From NCBI GenBank assembly GCA_949317995.1, contig OX439038.1:68892659-68956658 (forward strand): a stretch of DNA of 64,000 nt. The letters are read 5' to 3'. The notes under the pieces are model-generated. The model did no database searches, was not told the origin of the DNA, and was given only the letters and a program-made list of their open reading frames with translations. Shown here in pieces: positions 57,925-64,000 of this stretch. This DNA comes from Acholoe squamosa (taxonomy: Eukaryota > Annelida > Polychaeta > Phyllodocida > Polynoidae). Made by a program: the position numbers and the translations under genes. Numbering within the stretch: position 1 is the stretch's first letter; every line of letters begins with the position of its first letter.

Positions 57925-58200
57925 TCTCGAACCGTTCTCAGACGGGACGAGACGTCGAAGAGGATCTTCGAGGTTTTTCGATCCGCACTCTGGCGGGTCG
58001 AAGCCTCGAAGGTGCCTTCGATGTACCTCGAACCGCACTCAGGCGGCTCGAGGGACCGAAGACTGGAGTCTCGAGAGAACACGAACCTGCGCTCACACAG
58101 GTCGTGTCCCTCGACACTAGGCAGGGGAGACCTCCTACACTCAGGTAGGGAGTCCCCAGACGGAGCGTACCAGCTGGAATAAGCTAGGCTTAGTCCAGCT
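57925..58200 (-). promoter_or_regulatory. stem-loop array in the ORF3 leader
   Basis: Five inverted repeats with similar loops occur at a spacing of 48-54 nt. Loop cores (CTCA or CTCT on the plus strand, UGAG/AGAG in the RNA) are at 57937, 57988, 58038, 58092 and 58140. Stems differ but stay paired: TCGA.CCG/CGG.TCGA in the second and third, CACGAACCTG/CAGGTCGTG in the fourth, and CCTAC/GTAGG in the fifth. A sixth hairpin with a different loop (GCTGGA.TAAGC, 58173-58199) follows. They lie between the putative promoter and the ORF3 start. Confidence 0.7.
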
Positions 58201-58254
58201 TATCTGCGTCCGACTCTCACGAGAAGGGCGCAGATGTGACCTCCGTGGTGGGCG

Positions 58255-58340
58255 ACGCGGCCTTTTATCCCTGTGGCGCACGTCTCTGATTGGAGGAAGG
58301 GGCTACGTGACCGAGGAGGGCGAACCCTATTGGTCCACAG
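58255..58340 (-). promoter_or_regulatory. putative internal promoter for ORF3
   Basis: Read on the minus strand there are CCAAT boxes at 58333-58329 and 58294-58290, an E-box-like GGTCACGTAGCCC (58312-58300) and a TATA-like GGGATAAAAGG (58271-58261). The spacing is suited to a start near 58235. The 13-nt E-box word differs by one base from that in the LTR (54188-54176). Initiation here would give a transcript with a leader of about 330 nt before the ORF3 ATG at 57904. Confidence 0.6.
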
Positions 58341-58822
58341 CGCATCACGCCATGACCAAATAAGGTACTGCTCAAAAAAAATAGAACGACTCACTCTCCC
58401 CTCACCGTCACGCTCTGCTTCTCCAGTCGCAATGTTTGCATATGCCGTTATTTCCTATGCGGTCTATGGGTTCCAACACTATTAACATGGATTAATCTGG
58501 GCACCCCCTCCTTCATCAGACTACCGGGATTAAAAAAAAAATGGTTCCAATATGGATCTACCCTTCGGGCAGTATCCACCAGCCTATGCTGGGAACCCGT
58601 CCTCACAGTCAATAAAATCAGAGGCTCCAAATTTCCATGTTTCCAGTGTCAGTTTGTCTCAAACTAAGAGGCAATCGTACGACTTCTCGTTGTGTAATTT
58701 TTTATTCACCGTCGGCTTCACGTCCACAGACAGATTTACTCAAGAACGGCACCCGTTATTTTAAAGTCTCATTAAAAACACAGGTTAGTAAAGCTGCTGC
58801 TTAGTATTGTGCGAAACATCGA
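58341..58822 (-). other. spacer between Pol and the ORF3 promoter
   Basis: About 480 bp, AT-richer than its surroundings and without an ORF. It contains a purine-rich GGTGAGGGGAGAGTGAG (minus strand, about 58408-58392), which could be an old or internal polypurine tract. That leaves open that a separate LTR begins there. Confidence 0.5.
58701..58706 (-). terminator. poly(A) signal after Pol
   Basis: AATAAA on the minus strand, about 117 nt downstream of the Pol stop codon and upstream of the putative ORF3 promoter. If used, Gag-Pol and ORF3 would be separate transcription units. Confidence 0.4.
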
Positions 58823-61800
58823 TTACTGAGTAGGGTTTAATCTAGGGCTTTTCCTGATTTTAACCTTTACTACAGGAACGAGTGTTGAGCCTCGGGGCGG
58901 GTTACTATCACCCCCTCCTAGCCCGCCGTCCTTTGATGTGGCCGGGCCGACCGGGCTATTAACCCGTTTCCGTCGGCGTCTGCCCCCCATCACTTGTGAC
59001 GGTGTGGATGCAGGAGCCAGAGTGTTTGCTCTGGGTTTCCTTTCATCCTCGACACTCGCTGACCGTTCCTTTGATGAGCCTTGGCGCTTAAGCCTCGCTC
59101 GAGTCATAGGTCCGGACTGGAGTGACTGATCTTTCACTTCAATCGAAACGTTTCGATGTGAAGTTTGTTCAGTCGTTCGCACCTTCGAGGGGGGGTCGGG
59201 CTTCCGACATCCCTTCAAAGGCTGTTTAGATGTTTTCGACTTATCTCGACGGGCCGGTCGACCACGGCGCCGCTTTGATGGTTTACTGGCATCCAACACC
59301 TCCACCTCGCTCAGTTTTCGAGCTTTTTGCTGTCGTTTTCGATGACCCTGCTTAGTTTGTTCTTTAGACTGGACTTCCGGCCGCGACCTTTCGACCTCTA
59401 TTTCGACCTGTCCAGAAACAGACTTAGCCCTTTTCGTAGCCTTACGAGAAGGTGAATCATCATCAAGTTGTGGTTGCAACAACTCGACAGTTTGTGATAG
59501 TTCTACGCCCAACCACCGGCGCACTCTATCAACATTGCTCTTTTGCAACTGTCCGCGGGATGATCGAAGTAATAATGTCGACTCAGAGAGGACAGAATCT
59601 ACAACGAACGGCCCATCCCAGTTGGGGGCAAGCTTCATAGCTGCCTGGGGGGTGTGGTACCTCACCACCTGTTCACCAACTGAGTATCTTCTCTGCTTTA
59701 GCCCATAGTCATACCCGACCTTCTGGCGTTCCGCAGATTTACCTAAGTTTTCCCTTACCATGCTATAACTCTCCCTCAATCGGTCACGAAGTTGTTCCAC
59801 GAAGGTGACGGAACAAGGGACTTCGAGTGGGTTCTCGATTGAGCCGAAAATCACATCCGCTGGCATGAGAATTTCTTCCCCGAATACCATCATATTTGGA
59901 CTGCATCCAGTAGAACTGTGCTCAGAGCTGTTATATGCGGACACCACATATTTAGCCTGTTCATCCCAGTCGTCCATATGTTTGTCTACCAACATAGTCA
60001 GACTCTGAATCAACGTTCTATTGAACCTTTCCACCTGACCATCACTCTGTGGTCTGTATGGATTGGTTCTCTGTTTTACAATCGTCAAATATTCACACAT
60101 CTCAGAGAAGAGTCGAGACTCAAACTCTCGACCTTGGTCGGAATGCAGAAGCAACGGGACTCCAAAGGTCAAAACCCATTCGTTCACGAAGGCCTCTGCA
60201 CAGGTCTCTGCCGTGTGATTTGGTAGGGGAATAGCGCGTACATACTTGGTGAAGTAATCCTGGATTACTAACATGCAAGTATTCTTGTTTGGCGTGGGTG
60301 CAAATCCCGAGATGATATCCATAGCTATCCTCCCGAATCTCACCCCGAACAACTCTTGGTGCAGAGGAGACTTACCCATGCCCTCGCCGGGCTTTACCAG
60401 GCAACAGGTAGGACAGTGTCGAACCCAACGACCTATGTCCTTTCCCATCCCGGGCCAGTAATATCTCCTTTTCACTTTTTCGAGCGTTCGTTTACGACCA
60501 AAATGTGCCGCTGTTCGGTGTCCGTGGCAAAAGGAGAGTACCTCACCCCTCAGTTGGCGTGGTACAACTACTTGAATCGTGCGCCTAGCTCGACCCGCCT
60601 CGACTTTCCAGCGACACAACAAGCCTTCACGGAAGGTTAATAGAGGCCATTGCCCTACTAATTTCCGTACCTCGGCGCTCTCGATCGATACATCAGGCCT
60701 AGTGGGTTTAGCCCCCTTAACTAGCCATTCAGCAACTCGTTTGATGTCAGCGTCCGCTTTCTGAGCATCAATGAGTTCATCGAGAGACCAAAATGCAACA
60801 CCCACCCGGCTGTCTACTAAACCACTTACAGCTGCCAAAACAGCATTATGACTGCCGCAGTCTGTGCAATCCGACCTCTGGCATAGCCGCACAGGGATAC
60901 GACTAAGGCCATCGGCGTTTAGATGCTTGGCCCCACTTCGATGTTCGATCTTAGAGTTTTCGAGACCGAACTCCGAAAGGTGGGCCAGCCACCTACCCAT
61001 CATTCCCTCAGCCTCTTTGAAATTTAGGAGCCATTTCAAAGACGAATGATCGGTGCGGATAGTGAAGTTACCACCATAAAGGTAGTGCCTAAACTTCCTG
61101 GTGTACACGACAACTGCCAACAGTTCCCTTTTGGTAGTGCAGTAGTTACGTTGTGTTTTACTTAGAGTGTTGCTGGCAAATGAGATCGGGACCTCCATTC
61201 CATCCTGCACCTGGGATAGAACAGCCCCGATCGTTGTGTTGCTAGCGTCAGTGTCCAAGATAAAACGACCGTCGGGTGTGGGGAATCGAAGTACAGGTGT
61301 CTCCCTGAAACTTCGTTTTAACTCGACAAAAGCATGTTCGGCTTTCTCCGTCCACGCGAATGCCTCGTAACGACCTCTACTACCTTTAGGTTTTTGGATC
61401 ACTAAGTCCTGCAAAGGACTCACGAGTTCCGCGAACCCCGGGATGAACTCTCGGTAGTAGGAACAAAAACCAATGAAGGATCGGATTTCCTTCACTGTAG
61501 TGGGCCTAGCCCAAGTCATTACATCGCTAATTTTCCCCGGGTTGGCTTCTATACCCTGTTCAGACACGATTCGGCCCAGGTACTCGACTGAAGTCCTAAA
61601 AAGTTGACATTTTTTAGGTTTCAACTTCAGTCCCCATGCTCGAATCCTGTTGAAAACTTCAGCCAGATTCGCCATTGCTTCATCCGTCGTTTTGCCGAAG
61701 ACGATGATATCATCGAGGTAAACCAGGCAACTTTTACCCAGCAAACCTCTCAACATCTCCTCCATCATTCGCTCGAATGTGGCGGGGGCGTTACACAAAC

Positions 61801-63535
61801 CAAACGCCATTCGATCGAACTCGTAGAGCCCCCTCTGGTAGGAAAAAGCGGTTTTCTCGACGTCGTCGGGATTCATCCCGATCTGCCAATATCCAGATTG
61901 GAGATCGAGACAACTAAACCACTTGTTTCCTCCTAGGGCATCCAAGGATTCGTCGATGCGCGGGAGGGGGTAAGCATTTTTCTTAGTCACTCCATTCAGA
62001 CATCGATAATCGACGCAGAATCTCATGGTCCCATCCTTCTTCGTCACCATCTGGACGGGACTGGACCAGGGACTAGTACTTGGCCTAACCACCCCCGTAT
62101 CCAACATCTCCTTAAGTTGTTCATCCGCCGCAGCCTTCTTGCTGAGCGGAATCCTTCTATAAGGGACTCGGATAGGTTGTGCGTCACCCGTGTCGATGTT
62201 ATGCAGACATCGATCGGTGCGCCCTAACGGCTCATCTGGGGATTTAAAGACATCCACATGCTTACGTAGTAAGGCGGACAGCTTCAGTCTTTCCTCTGGC
62301 TGGGTCAGGTGGGTGTCGCCATACATGTCTAACAGCCAGGTAGGGAGCTCCCCCGTGTGGGTGCTCGCGATTTCTGCCGTCTCGATGTCTGCAGCTTCTT
62401 GCTCGAGACGCCTCATCACGGATCCTACCTCCGGTGACGAGAGTTCACCGTTTCTGTCAGCATACTGTATAGTACCGACCACCTGGCCTTTCTCCAGGAC
62501 AATGTCTCGATTTAGTGGATTACAGACGGGAAACACTGTTCGACGAACATTGCTGACAAGGGCAGCCTCACCAACCAACCCAAAACATCTCAGAGTGTTC
62601 AGGTCGGGTTCGACTATGCCCTGTCGGTCTCTTTCCAGACCTTCGGATTTTACCAAGACATCGCACCGATGTCTGGCAGGTATCCTAGTGGTCTGTGCTA
62701 CTGAGGCTATCGATGACACTCTCTTCAGTTTACACTGATGGTGCTCTTCTACCGGCTCGGTCATGACCAATTGACCCGTCCGTGGGTTCAAGATCATACC
62801 GTATAATGCCGCGAAGTCGAGCCCCAGAATGCCATCGTCAGCCACATCGGCCACTATTGGGCTAAACACATAGTGGGTCGATGCGACCTTAAGAGGTAGA
62901 ACCAATCGACCATAGGTCCGCATTTCGGCTCCAGACGCAGTGCACGCCGTTATTCCCTCGTAGAGATTATCTGACGGCACCACTAACGTTTTCGCGAGTT
63001 CCCGAGAGACAATGGTGTGGCTGGCACCAGTATCTATCAGGAAGTCCAGAGAACGCCCTCGAATCTCTGCAGACAGGTACCATCGTTTCCCCGACAAGGG
63101 GGCGGTTCCTGCTAGCATTCTCAACCCTACGTCAGTACTCAGATCGATCCCCCTCCTCTTCAGAAAAGAGAGACAGGGATCATCTGAGGGAAGCTCTGTT
63201 GCGCAGACTCTGGCCAGCTGCCGCATCAGGGCTTCTCTCCCGGCGTCGACTTTCACTTTCGATCCAGTCGAACCCTCGACCTCGGAGTTCGGGCTGCCAG
63301 CGCCCTGTTCCTTGGCCATTGAGGCTTTTTCTACACCGACATCTTCGGAACCCGACCGGTGATCAACCGGTGCCGCTGTGGTAAAGGGCTGGGAAGGCCC
63401 TACCGGGACCTTACCTAGTTCCCTTGAATCTACTGTCGTCTGATCAGGAGTGCCAGAGGTGCTGATACCTTGGCTTTTCGATGGTCGGGCAGCTCGATTG
63501 CCACGTCGAGCCGCCCGCCTCAGTTTTCCGTCGCG
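58823..63535 (-). CDS. Pol polyprotein of the Ty3/gypsy-type element
   Basis: First ATG at 63319 (1498 codons to the stop). The frame is open from 63535 and overlaps the end of Gag by 16 nt in the -1 relation. Domains from that ATG: aspartic protease FLIDTGASH (about 93-101); RT with VDYRCLN, LDLQSGYWQI and the YLDDI box (about 530-535); RNase H FILDTDAS (about 690) and TDHSSLKWLL; integrase zinc domain with H, H, C, C (about 930-970); DDE core with MDIISG, HSDQGREF and DGQVERFNR (about 1000-1096); then NWDGPFVV of a GPY/F module (about 1236). A basic tail of ~210 residues follows with an AT-hook-like KRRRGRPARR (about 1355). The domain order PR-RT-RH-IN is that of Ty3/gypsy. All motifs are intact. 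Confidence 0.95.
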   Translation of the reverse strand, partial: RDGKLRRAARRGNRAARPSKSQGISTSGTPDQTTVDSRELGKVPVGPSQPFTTAAPVDHRSGSEDVGVEKASMAKEQGAGSPNSEVEGSTGSKVKVDAGREALMRQLARVCATELPSDDPCLSFLKRRGIDLSTDVGLRMLAGTAPLSGKRWYLSAEIRGRSLDFLIDTGASHTIVSRELAKTLVVPSDNLYEGITACTASGAEMRTYGRLVLPLKVASTHYVFSPIVADVADDGILGLDFAALYGMILNPRTGQLVMTEPVEEHHQCKLKRVSSIASVAQTTRIPARHRCDVLVKSEGLERDRQGIVEPDLNTLRCFGLVGEAALVSNVRRTVFPVCNPLNRDIVLEKGQVVGTIQYADRNGELSSPEVGSVMRRLEQEAADIETAEIASTHTGELPTWLLDMYGDTHLTQPEERLKLSALLRKHVDVFKSPDEPLGRTDRCLHNIDTGDAQPIRVPYRRIPLSKKAAADEQLKEMLDTGVVRPSTSPWSSPVQMVTKKDGTMRFCVDYRCLNGVTKKNAYPLPRIDESLDALGGNKWFSCLDLQSGYWQIGMNPDDVEKTAFSYQRGLYEFDRMAFGLCNAPATFERMMEEMLRGLLGKSCLVYLDDIIVFGKTTDEAMANLAEVFNRIRAWGLKLKPKKCQLFRTSVEYLGRIVSEQGIEANPGKISDVMTWARPTTVKEIRSFIGFCSYYREFIPGFAELVSPLQDLVIQKPKGSRGRYEAFAWTEKAEHAFVELKRSFRETPVLRFPTPDGRFILDTDASNTTIGAVLSQVQDGMEVPISFASNTLSKTQRNYCTTKRELLAVVVYTRKFRHYLYGGNFTIRTDHSSLKWLLNFKEAEGMMGRWLAHLSEFGLENSKIEHRSGAKHLNADGLSRIPVRLCQRSDCTDCGSHNAVLAAVSGLVDSRVGVAFWSLDELIDAQKADADIKRVAEWLVKGAKPTRPDVSIESAEVRKLVGQWPLLTFREGLLCRWKVEAGRARRTIQVVVPRQLRGEVLSFCHGHRTAAHFGRKRTLEKVKRRYYWPGMGKDIGRWVRHCPTCCLVKPGEGMGKSPLHQELFGVRFGRIAMDIISGFAPTPNKNTCMLVIQDYFTKYVRAIPLPNHTAETCAEAFVNEWVLTFGVPLLLHSDQGREFESRLFSEMCEYLTIVKQRTNPYRPQSDGQVERFNRTLIQSLTMLVDKHMDDWDEQAKYVVSAYNSSEHSSTGCSPNMMVFGEEILMPADVIFGSIENPLEVPCSVTFVEQLRDRLRESYSMVRENLGKSAERQKVGYDYGLKQRRYSVGEQVVRYHTPQAAMKLAPNWDGPFVVDSVLSESTLLLRSSRGQLQKSNVDRVRRWLGVELSQTVELLQPQLDDDSPSRKATKRAKSVSGQVEIEVERSRPEVQSKEQTKQGHRKRQQKARKLSEVEVLDASKPSKRRRGRPARRDKSKTSKQPLKGCRKPDPPSKVRTTEQTSHRNVSIEVKDQSLQSGPMTRARLKRQGSSKERSASVEDERKPRANTLAPASTPSQVMGGRRRRKRVNSPVGPATSKDGGLGGGDSNPPRGSTLVPVVKVKIRKSPRLNPTQ

Positions 63536-63536
63536 T
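63520..63536 (-). promoter_or_regulatory. candidate -1 frameshift site between Gag and Pol
   Basis: Gag ends ACG GAA AAC TGA. The Pol frame opens at 63535, after a TGA in its own frame at 63538-63536, so the two frames overlap for only 16 nt. G GAA AAC is not a perfect X XXY YYZ heptamer because the first three bases are GGA. Its A-rich A-site codon directly before the stop would still allow slippage. No downstream pseudoknot was worked out. Confidence 0.5.
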
Positions 63537-64000
63537 CAGGTGGTAGTCCTTTAATCGGCTCGGGGCAAGTTCGTGCGAAATGCCCCTGCTTCTTGCAGTT
63601 CCAACACTTGGCGTCGGACGGAGGGGTACTCGGCTTCTCCGAGCTAGTACCAGGGACATCCCCTCCCTCGATAACCCTGAGTAAATTCTTCAATTGACTC
63701 AGCGAGAAGGTCTGCTCCTGTACCTTGGGTTTGGAGGCCTTGTTTGGTGTTTTCGATTTACCAGCGGATTTCTGACCTTTCTTAGTCTTACTCCCCGCCC
63801 CGGGCTTCGAGTATGAGGAGACTTCGCCCTGTCCTTCCTTAACCAAAGCGGCGTCGGCCAACGCCGACAATGCATTTGTCGAGGTAGGATTCACCAACTT
63901 CGGCAGGAGTTGTCGTTTCCGCAACAACTCATCTGCCAAGTCCATGAGATCCTTTAGGGACATGTAAGTACGCCACTCCCGAAGAACGTCTTGTTGTAAA
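63520..64000 (-). CDS. C-terminal part of Gag, running off the window
   Basis: The frame is open from the window edge to a TGA at 63522-63520. An internal Met lies at 63963 but the frame continues upstream (LREWRTYM...), so the start is outside. The C-terminal half is Lys/Ser-rich and carries one zinc knuckle C-x2-C-x4-H-x4-C (CWNCKKQGHFARTC, about 63606-63565) for binding genomic RNA. The last codons are ACG GAA AAC TGA, with Pol open in the -1 frame just here. Confidence 0.9.
   Translation of the reverse strand, partial: LQQDVLREWRTYMSLKDLMDLADELLRKRQLLPKLVNPTSTNALSALADAALVKEGQGEVSSYSKPGAGSKTKKGQKSAGKSKTPNKASKPKVQEQTFSLSQLKNLLRVIEGGDVPGTSSEKPSTPPSDAKCWNCKKQGHFARTCPEPIKGLPPDATEN

Noticed and set aside
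58938..63384. Plus-strand frames opposite Pol
   Set aside because: They are antisense shadows of the Pol ORF, with no independent support.
1..64000. CRISPR array or bacterial operons
   Set aside because: The spaced repeats found (for example 13974-14060 and 27870-28170) have short or similar spacers. All coding content is eukaryotic retroelement material.

Overview
The window looks like nuclear DNA of an invertebrate metazoan, probably marine. It is AT-rich and gene-poor, full of microsatellites, and packed with eukaryotic mobile elements: a tyrosine-recombinase (YR) retrotransposon, a Ty3/gypsy LTR element, two broken LINEs, tRNA-derived SINE heads, foldback elements and many small inverted-repeat (MITE-like) insertions. 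No bacterial gene organisation, rRNA gene, CRISPR array or intact tRNA gene was seen. I cannot name the species from the sequence alone.

Region by region. 1-20 kb: mostly noncoding. It holds several inverted-repeat elements (1003-1859, 4028-4590, 13182-13342, 16824-17075), a large foldback element with minisatellite arms (10850-12203), two tRNA-like SINE heads near 13.5-13.9 kb, a tandem ~200 bp repeat (16.0-16.8 kb), and two weak candidate exon pairs (7648-8495 and 14477-14872). 20.5-25.4 kb: a complete, apparently young Ngaro/PAT-like YR retrotransposon on the minus strand. Its split direct repeats (A1 ... B1-A2 ... B2) look identical between copies. It has three ORFs: Gag-like with CCCH and CCHC zinc motifs, RT-RNase H, and tyrosine recombinase. 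It sits inside an (AT)n microsatellite. 25.4-31.2 kb: noncoding, with a hAT-type MITE and a ~70 bp minisatellite. 31.2-44 kb: three diverged tandem copies of one ~4-4.6 kb noncoding segment, each carrying different later insertions (hairpin MITE, TIR element, Harbinger-like MITE, LINE fragment). 44.9-48.5 kb: a TIR element whose interior resembles 6.36-6.9 kb, next to a broken endonuclease-RT LINE. 49.7-50.4 kb: a second minisatellite foldback element. 50.4-53.8 kb: nothing recognisable.

53.8-64.0 kb: the 3' part of a large Ty3/gypsy-type LTR element on the minus strand, clearly richer in GC. In sense order it has the end of Gag (running off the window), Pol (protease, RT, RNase H, integrase, long basic tail with an AT-hook), a poly(A) signal, a promoter-like block, a structured leader, a third ORF of 1001 codons with a zinc-finger-like middle, a polypurine tract and a 3' LTR. 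Gag and Pol overlap by 16 nt in the -1 relation, so Pol is probably made by frameshifting. The third ORF is unrelated to any envelope or Gag I recognise.

The most interesting observations are: (1) five stem-loops spaced ~50 nt apart in the leader of the third ORF, sharing a loop core while their stems differ in a compensating way; (2) the third ORF as a separate transcription unit sharing an E-box-like motif with the LTR; (3) the YR element, whose Gag and RT are in one frame separated by a single UAG; (4) the two foldback elements with 20 bp repeat arms; and (5) the triplicated 31-44 kb segment as a natural record of insertions.
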